Source: Rossellomorea sp. SC111 (lineage in GTDB: Bacteria; Bacillota; Bacilli; Bacillales; Bacillaceae_B). From it: DNA of 64,000 nucleotides. Shown in pieces: positions 16,983 through 28,143 of the stretch (position 1 is the stretch's first letter; the number at the start of each line of letters is the position of its first letter). Location: the NCBI RefSeq assembly GCF_024733565.1, contig NZ_JANIOC010000008.1:161365-225364 (forward strand). Direction: 5' to 3'. A model generated the notes under the pieces. It did no database searches. It had not been told where the DNA came from and was given only the letters and a program-made list of their open reading frames with translations. A program made the position numbers and the translations under genes.

Positions 16983-18650
16983 TTAAACTTCCATGATGAT
17001 TGGTAGGATCATTGGACGACGTTTCGTTTTCTCATATAAGAATGGAGCAAGTGTATCCGTGATTTCATTCTTGATTTCTGACCATTGGGACGTTCTTCTT
17101 TCAAGCACTTTGTTCAAGTGTTTAGAAATGAGCGTCTGTGCTTCATTAATAAGATCACCTGATTCACGCATGTAGACGAATCCTCTTGAAATAAGGTCCG
17201 GACCGGAAGCGATCTTGAAATCTTTCATGTCGATGCTCACAACGACGATCACAAGTCCTTCTTCTGAAAGGATGCGTCGGTCACGAAGGACGATGTTACC
17301 GATGTCACCAATACCGCTTCCATCGATATAGACATTACCAGAAGGGATCTTCCCGGCTACCTGTGCTGAATCGTTGCTTAAAGCAAGTACTTCACCGTTA
17401 TCCATGATGAAGCAGTTTTCCTCTTGCACTCCGCAATCGACACCTAGCTGAGCGTGCATCTTCTGCATACGGAATTCTCCGTGAATCGGCATAAAGAAGG
17501 TTGGATTCATCAAACGAAGCATCAGCTTCATTTCTTGTTGTCCACCATGACCGGATGTATGGATATCACTTAATGGCCCATGAACAACTTCTGCACCGGC
17601 ACGATATAAAAGGTTGATCGTACGGTTTACACTGATTGTATTCCCTGGGATTGGTGAAGAAGAGAATACAACGGTATCACCCGGCTGAATCTGGATCTGA
17701 CGGTGGGTACCGTTTGCAATCCTTGATAATGCAGCCATAGGTTCACCTTGAGAACCTGTACATAGAATAGCCACTTCATTCGCTGGAAGGCGATTGATCT
17801 GGTTATGTTCGATGAATGTATCCTTAGGAGCATTGATATATCCTAATTCCTGTCCAATTGTGATGGCTGCTTCCATACTTCTTCCGAAAACAGCAACCTT
17901 TCTGTTATGGAACACTGCTGCTTCAACCACTTGTTGAAGACGGTGAATATTCGAAGCGAATGTAGCAAAGATGACTCTTCCGTCAACTTTACGGAAAATA
18001 TCATTGATGCTTTCTCCTACTTTACGTTCTGACATCGTGAAGTTTGGAACTTCAGCGTTTGTACTGTCAGACAGAAGACATAGAACGCCTTCTTTTCCGA
18101 TTTCTGCCATTTTGGTTAAGTTCGCGGGTTCACCAACCGGCGTGAAATCGAATTTGAAGTCACCTGTATGAACAACATTTCCAGGTGGTGTTTTGACAAC
18201 GATTCCGTAAGAATCCGGGATACTGTGTGTCGTTCTGAAGAAGGTTACAGATGTTTTGCGGAATTTCACAACATCATCTTCCTGGATGACATTCAATTTC
18301 GCATTACGTAATAATCCGTGTTCTTCAAGTTTGTTCTTAATAAGTGCCAGTGCAAGCTTCCCACCGTATATTGGGATATTTAACTCGCGAAGTAAATATG
18401 GGATTCCTCCGATATGGTCTTCATGACCGTGAGTGACGAACAGTCCCTTGATCTTATCTGCATTTTTCACGAGATACGTGTAATCAGGAATCACGTAATC
18501 GATACCGAGCAGTTCGTCCTCTGGGAATTTGATTCCTGCATCGATCAGGATAATTTCGTCTTGGAATTGTACGCCGTATGTGTTTTTACCGATTTCACCT
18601 AAACCGCCAAGGGCAAATACAGCGGTTTGGTCATTCTTTACAAATTTCAT
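16983..18650 (-). CDS. rnjA: Ribonuclease J1
   Basis: 555 residues from the second of two adjacent ATG codons (family proteins begin MKFVKNDQ). Metallo-beta-lactamase core with the zinc motif T-H-G-H-E-D-H near residues 72-78, beta-CASP domain in the middle with HIHTSGHGG, and the C-terminal domain ending [12 protein letters not shown]. It is an essential 5'-3' exonuclease and endonuclease of RNA decay. rpoY lies immediately upstream with no gap, the conserved Bacillus pairing. Ends at a shared terminator with ktrC. Confidence 0.97.
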   Translation of the reverse strand: MKFVKNDQTAVFALGGLGEIGKNTYGVQFQDEIILIDAGIKFPEDELLGIDYVIPDYTYLVKNADKIKGLFVTHGHEDHIGGIPYLLRELNIPIYGGKLALALIKNKLEEHGLLRNAKLNVIQEDDVVKFRKTSVTFFRTTHSIPDSYGIVVKTPPGNVVHTGDFKFDFTPVGEPANLTKMAEIGKEGVLCLLSDSTNAEVPNFTMSERKVGESINDIFRKVDGRVIFATFASNIHRLQQVVEAAVFHNRKVAVFGRSMEAAITIGQELGYINAPKDTFIEHNQINRLPANEVAILCTGSQGEPMAALSRIANGTHRQIQIQPGDTVVFSSSPIPGNTISVNRTINLLYRAGAEVVHGPLSDIHTSGHGGQQEMKLMLRLMNPTFFMPIHGEFRMQKMHAQLGVDCGVQEENCFIMDNGEVLALSNDSAQVAGKIPSGNVYIDGSGIGDIGNIVLRDRRILSEEGLVIVVVSIDMKDFKIASGPDLISRGFVYMRESGDLINEAQTLISKHLNKVLERRTSQWSEIKNEITDTLAPFLYEKTKRRPMILPIIMEV

Positions 18651-18653
18651 CAA

Positions 18654-18860
18654 TTATTGCTCCATCTCGAAAGAATGGTGGTTTTTCTCATACTCTAAAA
18701 AAGCGCCCTCAAGCTTTTGTACGAATTCGATGTTATACGGTCTGTCTTTTAAATTTAGGCGTACTTCACGTTCTGAATCTGCTTCCATGTAAAGAGATTG
18801 AGTGCATTCGCGAACAGGCACTTCTGCTTTACTTTCTTGATAAAATACTTTAAAAATCAT
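18654..18860 (-). CDS. rpoY: RNA polymerase epsilon subunit
   Basis: 68 residues, typical for the RpoY (YkzG, DUF1447) family. It starts MIFKVFYQ and contains [14 protein letters not shown] and [14 protein letters not shown], both family hallmarks. The subunit binds near the polymerase jaw and protects against phage Gp2-like factors, from structural work on the B. subtilis protein. GGAGAGAG precedes the ATG. The stop is immediately followed by rnjA, so translation of the two is probably coupled. Confidence 0.95.
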   Translation of the reverse strand: MIFKVFYQESKAEVPVRECTQSLYMEADSEREVRLNLKDRPYNIEFVQKLEGAFLEYEKNHHSFEMEQ

Positions 18861-19207
18861 TTTTCTCTCTCCTTATCCGTTTTCAAAAAATCTAACTTTC
18901 ATCTATGATAAAAAAGTTATCAACAACATTTACATTAACTTATATAATAGCCTATCATTTCTATAGGAACGAATCATCTAGTTTATGTATGTATTAAATT
19001 ATAAAGGATTTTCTCGTGTAAATAAAGTTTTTGAATAATCCTGTACTTAATTGTGACAAAGATAGAAGAGGGACCAATGCCAATGGAGGAAAAGCTCACT
19101 AGTGGCGTCAGTCCCTTATTCATTGTGCAATTGTATGTCAGTATGTCCGATTGTCATGCATTTTAATAGCGGTTCCCCTCAAATCGTTTTCTTAAGAAAC
19201 AGAGGGA

Positions 19208-19279
19208 TTATGCAATCGTTTTTTTTCTAAGCAATTCTTTCCACTGTTTTAAAAGCTTTTTCCTGAGCTTCTTTAACAT
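19208..19279 (-). CDS. Candidate 23-residue cationic amphipathic micro-peptide
   Basis: ATG at 19279 reading down to TAA at 19208. The Shine-Dalgarno AAGGAGTGAT lies just upstream, one base short of a perfect anti-16S match, with seven bases between GGAGTG and the ATG. A promoter-like pair is placed for a very short leader (TTTACT at 19329-19324 and TAAACT at 19306-19301, 17-bp spacer). The peptide begins MLKKLRKKLLKQWKE and ends LLRKKTIA: ten basic, one acidic residue, Leu spaced 3-4 apart, so a strongly amphipathic helix that should bind membrane or nucleic acid. I do not recognise it. It sits between rpoY and the HAD phosphatase gene. Confidence 0.55.
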   Translation of the reverse strand: MLKKLRKKLLKQWKELLRKKTIA

Positions 19280-19516
19280 GGTGGATCACTCCTTATTAAT
19301 AGTTTACCGAGATTTTCCTTTGAAGTAAAGGAACAATAATACGGGCGTCTCTGTTGTGTTACTTATATTGTACGGAATTTATGGAATCTCTTACATGGTT
19401 ATGTTTGGTAAATGGTTCTGTCCGACTGTCTTCATTGACATTTTCTTTGTAAAGGATTACCTTAAACAACGGGTTAAATAGAATCGAATTGAATATTTTT
19501 GAAAAGGAGAACGATC
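19280..19516. other. Intergenic region between the micro-ORF and the HAD phosphatase gene
   Basis: Divergent control region, 237 bp. Holds the promoter-like pair for the micro-ORF (19301-19329) and an ATTGACATTTTC segment near 19435 that could be the -35 region for the phosphatase gene. 18861-19207 upstream of rpoY is AT-rich with no other recognisable gene. Confidence 0.4.
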
Positions 19517-20287
19517 ATGTCTAAAATAGTTTTCTTTGATATAGACGGCACACTGCTCGATCACGATAAAAAACTGCCACAGGCCACAAAAGAAGCCATC
19601 CGGACACTGCAGGCAAACGGAACGTATGTTGCGATTGCGACTGGAAGGGCTCCATTTATGTATGAAAGTTTAAGAGAAGAATTAGGAATCGAGTCCTTCG
19701 TATCTTTCAATGGGCAATATGTGGTTTTTGAAAATGAAGTGATATATACGAACCCTCTGAAAGTTGAAACATTGGAAGAATTATTAGAGGATACGTATTC
19801 AAAGGAACACCCAGTGGTTCATTTAAATCATGAAACGATGAAATCGAATCATGAGCACCATGAATATATCGAGAAAAGTATGAACAGCTTGAAATTTCCT
19901 CACCCGGGATTTGCCCCGGATTTTTATAAAGGAAGAGACATCTATCAATCCCTGCTATTCTGCACAAAGGAAGAAGAGGGTTTTTATCGGGAGAAATACA
20001 CAGATTTCACGTTTATCCGCTGGCACCAGTACTCCATGGATATTCTTCCGAAAGGCGGTTCAAAAGCTGAGGGAATTAAAAAGATGATCGCGAAGCTCGG
20101 ATTCAATATGGAAGATGTCTATGCATTCGGAGACGGATTGAATGATATTGAAATGATCCAATCCGTCGGCACCGGTGTTGCAATGGGCAATGCCGTACAG
20201 GAAGTCCAAAAACACGCAAATTTGATTACAAAGCACGTGGATGATGATGGAATCTACCACGGATTAAAGGAACTTGAATTGATCTAG
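19517..20287 (+). CDS. ykrA: HAD-superfamily Cof-type phosphatase YkrA
   Basis: 256 residues from ATG 19517, chosen because AAAAGGAGA lies upstream; an in-frame TTG at 19499 would overlap that site. Motif I DIDGTLLD (nucleophile Asp near residue 8), motif II ATGRAP (about 43), and motif IV GDGLNDIEMI (about 205) are all present with the C2B cap typical of Cof-type sugar- or nucleotide-phosphate phosphatases. Cytosolic; exact substrate unknown. Position next to def and rnjA matches B. subtilis YkrA. Converges on def at a shared terminator. Confidence 0.9.
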   Translation: MSKIVFFDIDGTLLDHDKKLPQATKEAIRTLQANGTYVAIATGRAPFMYESLREELGIESFVSFNGQYVVFENEVIYTNPLKVETLEELLEDTYSKEHPVVHLNHETMKSNHEHHEYIEKSMNSLKFPHPGFAPDFYKGRDIYQSLLFCTKEEEGFYREKYTDFTFIRWHQYSMDILPKGGSKAEGIKKMIAKLGFNMEDVYAFGDGLNDIEMIQSVGTGVAMGNAVQEVQKHANLITKHVDDDGIYHGLKELELI

Positions 20288-20297
20288 GAAATTCAAA

Positions 20298-20333
20298 AAA
20301 GACTCCCACTTGATATCTGTGGGAGTCTTTATT
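20298..20333. terminator. Bidirectional terminator between ykrA and def
   Basis: AAAGACTCCCAC/GTGGGAGTCTTT perfect stem flanked by A-run and T-run. Confidence 0.88.
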
Positions 20334-20337
20334 TGGT

Positions 20338-20892
20338 CTAGCGTTCAATGGCAATGGCATCTGGGATCGGCTCGAACGGATTAGAAGGATTGATATGGTC
20401 GTAGAACATGATACCATTCAGGTGGTCGATTTCATGTTGGAAGACGATGGCCGGCAGACCTTTGAGACGAAGCTTTACTTCATTACCGTCCACATCCCAA
20501 CCTCTCACAGTCACTCTTGCATATCGGGGTACGAAGCCCGGTACATTCCGATCGACGGATAAACAGCCTTCCCCGGATGTTAAATAGGCTTTCTCTATAG
20601 AATGGCTGATAATCTTCGGATTGAACAAAGCATAGCTGTATAATTTCCCTTGATTGTCTGTAACGTTTACAGCGAGCATCCGTTTTGAAACATTTATTTG
20701 AGGTGCTGCCAGGCCAATACCGGGTCTCAATCCATACTTGGCAGCCATTTCAGGATCTTGGCTGTTTATTACATATTCTAATAAGCTTCTCAGCGTTTCC
20801 TGGTCCTCTTCGGATGGCGGGATTGAAACTTCCTTAGCCACCTTAGTTAATGTGGGGTGACCCTCACGGATGATATCATTCATCGTAATCAT
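20338..20892 (-). CDS. def: Peptide deformylase
   Basis: 184 residues. All three motifs are intact: GIGLAAPQ at 58-65, EGCLSV with metal ligand Cys110, and HEIDHL with His153 and His157. The insert and length match Gram-positive type 2 deformylases, and B. subtilis DefB (YkrB). It removes the formyl group from nascent chains at the ribosome. AGGAGG sits seven bases before the ATG. Monocistronic and convergent with ykrA. Confidence 0.96.
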   Translation of the reverse strand: MITMNDIIREGHPTLTKVAKEVSIPPSEEDQETLRSLLEYVINSQDPEMAAKYGLRPGIGLAAPQINVSKRMLAVNVTDNQGKLYSYALFNPKIISHSIEKAYLTSGEGCLSVDRNVPGFVPRYARVTVRGWDVDGNEVKLRLKGLPAIVFQHEIDHLNGIMFYDHINPSNPFEPIPDAIAIER

Positions 20893-21223
20893 TGTTTTTC
20901 CTCCTAGGATACATAGAGATAGAGACAGCAGACCCCGTTCATTTTAGAACACAAAAAAGGCAGGGCCATCCAAAATGATCCCTTCTCTACTTTACGTATC
21001 AAGATAATCTATTATGTATGGTAATAGTTTATCATTTTCCTTTGAAAAAGTTAATGAATGAGATTCGGTATTAAAAGGAATAACCGGTCGCAAATAGTCA
21101 TAATGATTTTAATAGGGAGAATAGTCCAATCGACATTTTTTTCCACAGTTGTAAATCCCTATTGTCAAAAGATGTAGACATAGATATAGTAGAAGGTGGT
21201 AAATAGTTAAGGGGGATCTTGTT
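20893..21223. other. Divergent intergenic region between def and ykyA
   Basis: 331 bp with no gene seen; it contains the def ribosome binding site at its left end and the ykyA promoter at its right end. Confidence 0.5.
21162..21190 (+). promoter_or_regulatory. Probable sigma-A promoter of ykyA
   Basis: -35 TTGTCA (21162-21167), 17-bp spacer, -10 TATAGT (21185-21190). Confidence 0.7.
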
Positions 21224-21883
21224 GTGTCGAAATTTCGTTTTGCTTTCATTTTGGGAGCCGCTATTTTTGTATTAATGGGTTGTGTCGGTGGTTCATCACC
21301 TGAGGAAAATGTGTATAAGGTTCTTGAAGAAACCGTAGCCAAAGAAAGTCAATATGTTAAAGTTCAGAAGCCTCTTCAAGAGTTGGAAGAAAAGGAACAG
21401 GAGATCTATACGAAAATCATGGATCTTGGAATGAAAGAGTTTGACCAGATTGTAAAGCTTTCCGATGAAGCTCTGGACAACATCGATAAGAGAAAAGAGA
21501 AAATCGAAAAAGAACGTGAGTCCATGAGTGAAGCAAAAAAGGAGTTTGCTAAAGCAGACGACTATATTGATGAGATAGAAAACGATGACCTCAAAAAAGA
21601 TGCGAAAAAGCTGGAAGATACGATGGAAGAACGGTATCAGCTCCATGAAAAGCTAACTACTTCTTACTTAAAGGCGCTTTCTCTTGATAAAGAACTTTAT
21701 AATATGTTCAAAAAGAAAGACCTCACGATGGAAGAGCTTGAAAAGCAAATTTCCTCCATTAATGAGCAATACGAAAAAATAGTAAAGCTCAATGGAGACT
21801 ATAATACAAAAACAGAGGAATTCAACAAACTTAAACAAAAATTCTACTCAAAGGCAGAACTTGATGTCAAAGAGTCGGAATAA
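21224..21883 (+). CDS. ykyA: Putative cell-wall binding lipoprotein YkyA
   Basis: 219 residues with a GTG start after GGGGGATC. Signal peptide with lipobox LMGC (Cys at about residue 20), then a long, highly charged, mostly alpha-helical coiled-coil body (KRKEKIEKERESMSEAKKEF and similar). This is the pattern of the Bacillus YkyA/YkyA-like (OLF-type) lipoprotein family, annotated as putative cell-wall binding. It lies immediately before pdhA as in B. subtilis, but a terminator separates them. Function unproven. Confidence 0.88.
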   Translation: MSKFRFAFILGAAIFVLMGCVGGSSPEENVYKVLEETVAKESQYVKVQKPLQELEEKEQEIYTKIMDLGMKEFDQIVKLSDEALDNIDKRKEKIEKERESMSEAKKEFAKADDYIDEIENDDLKKDAKKLEDTMEERYQLHEKLTTSYLKALSLDKELYNMFKKKDLTMEELEKQISSINEQYEKIVKLNGDYNTKTEEFNKLKQKFYSKAELDVKESE

Positions 21884-21896
21884 TCGTGTACATATA

Positions 21897-21934
21897 AGAT
21901 AAAGGAGCGCGTTAAGCCTCCTTTATCTTTTTTT
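21897..21934 (+). terminator. Terminator after ykyA
   Basis: AAGATAAAGGAG/CTCCTTTATCTT perfect 12-bp stem then T-run. Confidence 0.9.
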
Positions 21935-22100
21935 ACGTTCGCAAGCTACTGTCCGCTGGTTTCTTACTCTATAACAGATAAGTCACACCTGTATGTTTAT
22001 ATATAACAGGATGTTTACAGGTATTAATACAGTTTTGAAAATTTATGGCAGATAGATTTAAAACGATTAGGGAGAAACATGAATTTATAATACTTTGTCG

Positions 22101-22130
22101 TTGACTAACTGAATTTTAATATTGTAAACT
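22101..22130 (+). promoter_or_regulatory. Possible pdhA promoter
   Basis: TTGACT (22101-22106), 18-bp spacer, TAAACT (22125-22130). It would give a leader of about 215 bases before pdhA. Confidence 0.5.
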
Positions 22131-22150
22131 AAGATAGGTATTCATGAATT

Positions 22151-22181
22151 GTATCAGTCGATAATGATTTCTGACTGATAC
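22151..22181. promoter_or_regulatory. Inverted repeat in the pdhA leader
   Basis: GTATCAGTC (22151-22159) and GACTGATAC (22173-22181), perfect 9-bp arms with a 13-base loop, just after the predicted transcription start. Could be an operator or the first hairpin of a leader RNA. Confidence 0.6.
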
Positions 22182-22185
22182 AGAT

Positions 22186-22216
22186 AAACTCGAATGCAAT
22201 TTCGGGTTTTCTTTCT
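22186..22216 (+). promoter_or_regulatory. Terminator-like hairpin in the pdhA leader
   Basis: AAACTCGAA tgcaat TTCGGGTTT (9 pairs, one G-U) followed by a T-rich tract TCTTTCTT, four bases after the preceding inverted repeat. Candidate attenuator upstream of pdhA. Confidence 0.45.
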
Positions 22217-22343
22217 TGGTATTTGTGGAAAACTACTTATAGTGTGTGTTTATCCGCAGGTATTGTGGTAGGTCATACTGAATTTGGGTAATCTAAACTA
22301 TGTATGTAAAAAAAACCAAAATAAATGTATAAAGAAAGGATAG

Positions 22344-23468
<1,125 letters not shown>

Positions 23469-23471
23469 GCC

Positions 23472-24449
23472 ATGGCGCAAATGACAATGATTCAAGCGAT
23501 CACTGATGCACTGCGCACAGAACTACGCAACAACGAAGACGTTTTAGTTTTTGGTGAAGACGTAGGTCTAAACGGTGGTGTATTCCGTGCAACGGAAGGG
23601 CTTCAGAAAGAATTCGGTGAAGACCGTGTATTCGATACTCCACTAGCAGAATCAGGAATCGGTGGTTTAGCAATCGGTTTAGCATTAGAAGGGTACCGTC
23701 CAGTACCGGAAATCCAGTTCTTCGGTTTCGTATATGAAGTAATGGATTCAGTAAGCGGACAAATGGCGCGTATGCGTTATCGTTCAGGTGGTACGTATAC
23801 ATCACCTATCACAATCCGTTCCCCATTTGGTGGTGGAGTACATACTCCAGAACTTCATGCGGACAGCTTAGAAGGTTTGATGGCTCAACAACCAGGCCTG
23901 AAAGTGGTCATTCCATCAACTCCTTATGACGCGAAAGGTCTATTGATTTCATCCATCCGTGATAATGACCCTGTCATTTTCTTGGAGCATATGAAATTAT
24001 ACCGTTCATTCCGTCAAGAGGTTCCTGAAGAGGAATACACAATTGAACTTGGTAAAGCAGATGTAAAACGTGAAGGTACAGACCTTACGATCATCTCTTA
24101 CGGAGCTATGGTACACGAATCACTGAAAGCTGCAGATGAGCTTGAAAAAGAAGGTCATTCAGTTGAAGTAATCGATCTTCGTACTGTAAGTCCACTGGAC
24201 ATTGACACGATCATGGCGTCTGTTGAGAAAACAAATCGTGCCATCGTAGTTCAAGAAGCTCAAAAGCAAGCGGGAATCGCAGCAAATGTTGTTGCTGAAA
24301 TCAATGACCGTGCGATCCTTAGCCTGGAAGCACCAGTTCTTCGTGTAGCGGCACCGGATACAGTATTCTCTTTCTCTCAAGCAGAGCCTATCTGGTTACC
24401 AAACCACAAAGACGTTATCGAAACAGCGAAAAAAGTACTTAATTTCTAA
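23472..24449 (+). CDS. pdhB: Pyruvate dehydrogenase E1 component, beta subunit
   Basis: 325 residues, three bases after pdhA. Transketolase pyrimidine-binding domain (1-180; [20 protein letters not shown] with the catalytic-cycle Glu) and C-terminal domain (200-320; [12 protein letters not shown]). Completes the E1 heterotetramer. AAGGAGT lies at the end of pdhA. The 154-bp gap to pdhC contains a hairpin, so pdhCD may also be transcribed separately. Confidence 0.98.
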   Translation: MAQMTMIQAITDALRTELRNNEDVLVFGEDVGLNGGVFRATEGLQKEFGEDRVFDTPLAESGIGGLAIGLALEGYRPVPEIQFFGFVYEVMDSVSGQMARMRYRSGGTYTSPITIRSPFGGGVHTPELHADSLEGLMAQQPGLKVVIPSTPYDAKGLLISSIRDNDPVIFLEHMKLYRSFRQEVPEEEYTIELGKADVKREGTDLTIISYGAMVHESLKAADELEKEGHSVEVIDLRTVSPLDIDTIMASVEKTNRAIVVQEAQKQAGIAANVVAEINDRAILSLEAPVLRVAAPDTVFSFSQAEPIWLPNHKDVIETAKKVLNF

Positions 24450-24494
24450 TTGGAAGGAGCTAAAAGGCTCCTCCGTTGATAGATAAATGAAAAC

Positions 24495-24521
24495 AGAAGG
24501 GCACGCCACCCTTCTCTTTTC
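24495..24521 (+). terminator. Hairpin with T-rich tail between pdhB and pdhC
   Basis: AGAAGGG/CCCTTCT stem (24495-24501 and 24509-24515) then CTTTTCC. Probably a partial terminator or processing site within the operon. Confidence 0.5.
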
Positions 24522-24603
24522 CAATTATAGATATAGGAAATAGAGACAGATATAAACAAACATTCATCTATATACTCATTATTCAATACAGGAGGTCGAG
24601 TCC

Positions 24604-25941
24604 ATGTCATTCGAATTCAAATTACCAGACATTGGTGAAGGTATTCATGAAGGTGAAATCGTCAAGTGGTTTGTAAAACCGGGCGATAAAGTGGAAGAAG
24701 ACGATGTACTATGTGAAGTGCAAAACGATAAAGCTGTTGTTGAGATTCCTTCTCCGGTAGCAGGAACGGTTGAAGAACTTCTTGTTGACGAAGGAACTGT
24801 AGCCGTTGTTGGCGATACTCTTATCAAGTTCGATGCACCTGGTTATGAGGACCTGCAATTCAAAGGTGGAGAAGAAGATAAGAAGGAAGAAAAAGCCGAA
24901 GAGAAGACGGAAGGTCAAGTTCAAGCAACTGCAGAACAAGGCCAGGATGTTAAGAAAGAAGCTTCTCCAGAAGCTGCTGAAGAGAAATCCGATGAAGAAG
25001 TTGACCCTAATAAGCGGGTAATCGCTATGCCTTCAGTGCGCAAATACGCGAGAGAAAACGGCGTTGAAATCCGCCAAGTTTCCGGTTCTGGTAAAAACGG
25101 ACGTGTCGTAAAAGAAGACATCGATGCTTTCTTAAGTGGAGATTCTAAGCCTGCTGAAACGAACGAAGAAGCAAAAACAGAAGAAAATGCACCAGCAGCA
25201 GATTCTAAAGCGGCTGCACCTAAAGCTCCTGAAGGCGAATATCCAGAGACCCGTGAGAAAATGAGTGGAATGCGCAAAGCGATTGCCAAAGCAATGGTGA
25301 ATTCTAAACATACTGCTCCTCACGTAACGCTAATGGACGAAATCGATGTAACGAAACTTTGGGCACACCGCAAGAAGTTCAAAGAAGTTGCAGCTGAAAA
25401 AGGTGTTAAATTAACATTCTTACCTTACATCGTTAAAGCTTTGACAAGTGCATTACGTGAATACCCGGCTCTTAATACTTCAATTGACGATGCAACAAGC
25501 GAAATCGTTCAAAAACATTATTACAATATCGGAATCGCTGCGGATACTGACAAAGGTCTATTAGTACCGGTTGTGAAAAATGCAGATCGCAAATCAATGT
25601 TCTCGATTTCAAATGAAATCAATGAACTTGCAGGAAAAGCCCGTGATGGTAAACTTTCAGGCGATGAAATGAAAGGTGCATCTTGTACGATCACAAATAT
25701 CGGTTCAGCCGGTGGACAATGGTTCACTCCGGTCATCAACCATCCAGAGGTTGCTATCCTTGGAGTCGGCCGCATTGCAGAAAAACCTGTGGTTAAAAAT
25801 GGTGAAATTGTAGCTGCACCTGTGTTAGCATTATCATTGAGCTTCGATCACCGCATGATCGACGGAGCTACTGCTCAACATGCACTTAACCACATCAAGC
25901 GTTTGTTGAACGATCCAGAATTATTATTAATGGAGGCGTAA
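24604..25941 (+). CDS. pdhC: Dihydrolipoamide acetyltransferase (E2 of PDH)
   Basis: 445 residues. One N-terminal lipoyl domain (1-78) with the lipoylated Lys43 in [12 protein letters not shown]; an Ala/Glu/Lys-rich linker (80-135); a peripheral subunit-binding domain (about 140-176, [15 protein letters not shown]); a second flexible linker; and the acetyltransferase domain with catalytic His in [10 protein letters not shown]. It builds the 60-mer core and transfers the acetyl group to CoA. AGGAGGTCGAG precedes the ATG. Single lipoyl domain as in B. subtilis. Confidence 0.98.
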   Translation: MSFEFKLPDIGEGIHEGEIVKWFVKPGDKVEEDDVLCEVQNDKAVVEIPSPVAGTVEELLVDEGTVAVVGDTLIKFDAPGYEDLQFKGGEEDKKEEKAEEKTEGQVQATAEQGQDVKKEASPEAAEEKSDEEVDPNKRVIAMPSVRKYARENGVEIRQVSGSGKNGRVVKEDIDAFLSGDSKPAETNEEAKTEENAPAADSKAAAPKAPEGEYPETREKMSGMRKAIAKAMVNSKHTAPHVTLMDEIDVTKLWAHRKKFKEVAAEKGVKLTFLPYIVKALTSALREYPALNTSIDDATSEIVQKHYYNIGIAADTDKGLLVPVVKNADRKSMFSISNEINELAGKARDGKLSGDEMKGASCTITNIGSAGGQWFTPVINHPEVAILGVGRIAEKPVVKNGEIVAAPVLALSLSFDHRMIDGATAQHALNHIKRLLNDPELLLMEA

Positions 25942-25945
25942 TACA

Positions 25946-27355
25946 ATGGTAGTAGGAGATTTCCCAATCGAAACAGATACAATCGTAGTCGGTTCAGGTC
26001 CCGGAGGATATGTTGCTGCAATCCGTGCAGCTCAACTTGGGCAAAAAGTAACAATCATCGAAAAAGAAAACATGGGTGGAGTATGCTTAAACGTTGGCTG
26101 TATCCCATCTAAAGCTCTTATTACTGCAGGTCACCGTTTCCATCAGGCCAAGCACTCTGATGACATGGGGATCGTTGCTGAAAATGTAAAAGTGAATTTT
26201 GACAAAGTTCAAGAGTGGAAAGCTGGAGTTGTAAAGAAATTAACCGGCGGTGTGGAAGGACTTCTTAAAGGGAATAAAGCTGAAATCGTTCGCGGTGAAG
26301 CTTACCTTGTAGATGCCAATACACTTCGTGTCATGGACGACAACTCAGCTCAAACATACAAGTTCAACAACTTGATCCTTGCAACTGGTTCACGTCCGAT
26401 TGAAATCCCAAGCTTCAAGTTCTCTAAACGCGTGCTTGATTCTACAGGCGCACTTGCTCTTGAAGAAATTCCAAGCAAGCTTGTTGTAATCGGTGGAGGT
26501 TATATCGGAACCGAGCTTGGAACTGCTTATGCCAATCTTGGATCAGAAGTAACGATTTTGGAAGGTGCCGACGATATCCTTAGCGGATTCGAAAAGCAAA
26601 TGACATCTGTCGTGAAAAAAGAACTTAAGAAAAAAGGCGTTGAAGTTGTAACGAAAGCTATGGCTAAAGGCGTTGAAGAAAGTGACAACGGAGTCGTTGT
26701 TAAATATGAAGTGAAGGGCGAAGAGAAATCAGTTGAAGCTGATTACGTTCTAGTAACGGTTGGCCGTCGTCCAAATACCGACGAAATCGGTCTTGAAGAA
26801 GTTGGTATCGAGATGACAGACCGCGGAGTTATCAAGATTGATAAGCAATGCCGCACGAACATCCCGAACATCTTCGCAATCGGTGATATCGTTGATGGAC
26901 CGCCACTTGCTCACAAAGCTTCTTACGAAGGTAAAATTGCTGCCGAGGTCATCTCAGGTGAACCGGCAGAAATTGACTACCTTGGAATCCCGGCAGTGTG
27001 CTTCACAGACCCTGAATTAGCAACTGTAGGTTATTCCGAAGCGGAAGCGAAAGAAGAGGGCATTGAAGTAACTGCTGCTAAGTTCCCGTTTGCAGCAAAC
27101 GGACGTGCTTTAGCCCTTAATGCAAGTGATGGCTTTATGAAGCTTGTCACTCGTAAAGAAGACGGTTTAATCATCGGGGCTCAAATTGTTGGTTCCGGTG
27201 CATCTGACATGATCGCTGAATTAGGACTTGCAATTGAATCCGGAATGACAGCTGAAGATGTTGCCATGACGATTCATGCTCACCCAACTTTAGGTGAGAT
27301 TTCCATGGAAGCAGCAGAAGTTGCAATGGGAAGCCCGATTCACATTATCAAATAA
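25946..27355 (+). CDS. pdhD: Dihydrolipoamide dehydrogenase (E3)
   Basis: 469 residues, four bases after pdhC. FAD site [17 protein letters not shown] near 17, redox disulfide CLNVGC near 47-52, NAD site [10 protein letters not shown] near 183, FAD motif [16 protein letters not shown], and catalytic His-Glu pair in HAHPTLGEI near 450. It reoxidises dihydrolipoamide and makes NADH, for PDH and probably other 2-oxoacid dehydrogenases. GGAGG nine bases upstream. The operon ends at a strong terminator. Confidence 0.98.
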   Translation: MVVGDFPIETDTIVVGSGPGGYVAAIRAAQLGQKVTIIEKENMGGVCLNVGCIPSKALITAGHRFHQAKHSDDMGIVAENVKVNFDKVQEWKAGVVKKLTGGVEGLLKGNKAEIVRGEAYLVDANTLRVMDDNSAQTYKFNNLILATGSRPIEIPSFKFSKRVLDSTGALALEEIPSKLVVIGGGYIGTELGTAYANLGSEVTILEGADDILSGFEKQMTSVVKKELKKKGVEVVTKAMAKGVEESDNGVVVKYEVKGEEKSVEADYVLVTVGRRPNTDEIGLEEVGIEMTDRGVIKIDKQCRTNIPNIFAIGDIVDGPPLAHKASYEGKIAAEVISGEPAEIDYLGIPAVCFTDPELATVGYSEAEAKEEGIEVTAAKFPFAANGRALALNASDGFMKLVTRKEDGLIIGAQIVGSGASDMIAELGLAIESGMTAEDVAMTIHAHPTLGEISMEAAEVAMGSPIHIIK

Positions 27356-27365
27356 TTGGCATGAC

Positions 27366-27402
27366 AAAAGGATGATCCCTATGATGGGATCATCCTTTTT
27401 AT
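27366..27402 (+). terminator. Terminator of the pdh operon
   Basis: AAAAGGATGATCCC/GGGATCATCCTTTTT, 14-bp stem. Confidence 0.92.
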
Positions 27403-27407
27403 TATGG

Positions 27408-27442
27408 AAAAAAAGGGGCGAAGCGTATAAGGCTTCGACCCC
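27408..27442 (-). terminator. Terminator of the minus-strand lipoprotein gene
   Basis: GGGGCGAAGC/GCTTCGACCCC stem; on the minus strand it is followed by a run of T. It stands back-to-back with the pdh terminator. Confidence 0.82.
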
Positions 27443-27459
27443 AATGATTAATTCATGCA

Positions 27460-27852
27460 TTATTGTCCCCAGGTTTGAATGGCTCTGGAAACAGGTTTGA
27501 TTATATTTTCTTTAGAATTATGCCCCTCTACTTTACATATGATCTGATTGTCCTCAACCACAACGATGGCTGGAGAAGCGGGTGGGGTATCAGCAATATC
27601 GTTTGTCGTCTTCGTGTTTAAACTGACAACTTTTAATTTCTTAAAGTGATCCGGATACTGTTTTTTTAGCTCAATGATGGCATCGTAGTATGGTATTTCC
27701 CTCGAAACATTTGTTTCATCCGTAAAAAATATCACCTGTTTTTCTATAAAGTGATCCTGTGCCAAAACCACTTTATTGGATGAGATGTCATCACACGAAG
27801 TCAAAATCAGCATAGTGGAAGTAAGTATTACAAAAGCTAATATATGTTTCAT
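27460..27852 (-). CDS. Small lipoprotein with thioredoxin-like features, possibly Slp
   Basis: 130 residues with a lipoprotein signal (LTSC, Cys at residue 20). The body resembles a stripped thioredoxin fold: VIFFTDETN, a predicted alpha helix, LKVVSLNTK, then PASPAIVVVEDNQIICKVEG, which looks like the cis-proline strand, and a C-terminal helix. No CxxC motif, so no redox activity is expected. B. subtilis has the small lipoprotein gene slp right after pdhD, and this gene occupies that slot in opposite orientation; equivalence is a guess. Confidence 0.6.
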   Translation of the reverse strand: MKHILAFVILTSTMLILTSCDDISSNKVVLAQDHFIEKQVIFFTDETNVSREIPYYDAIIELKKQYPDHFKKLKVVSLNTKTTNDIADTPPASPAIVVVEDNQIICKVEGHNSKENIIKPVSRAIQTWGQ

Positions 27853-28143
27853 ACATCATCCTCTTTTCTTAAACGATGCTATGAACGTGGATTGTAAACT
27901 TGTAAATGAATTACTCTTTAACGAATCTTACGTCACATTTTATCATAGGTAAAAATAAAAAAGCGCCAAGTCATAAAAATGTTACAAGATTGAAAAGTCA
28001 TACATAATGAATGTCATCTTAAAAGAATATACTATGTTAATACAATGATCTTGATTTAATAAAGGATATATAAGAGCCATCAAAGAGTTTTTATTAAATT
28101 GGGACGGGTACATGTAAATAAATCGATTAAAGGATGTTTTATC

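Noticed and set aside
24921..25289. 122-codon open frame on the minus strand inside pdhC
   Set aside because: It is a shadow of the biased codons and low-complexity Ala/Glu linker of pdhC, with no ribosome binding site or family features.
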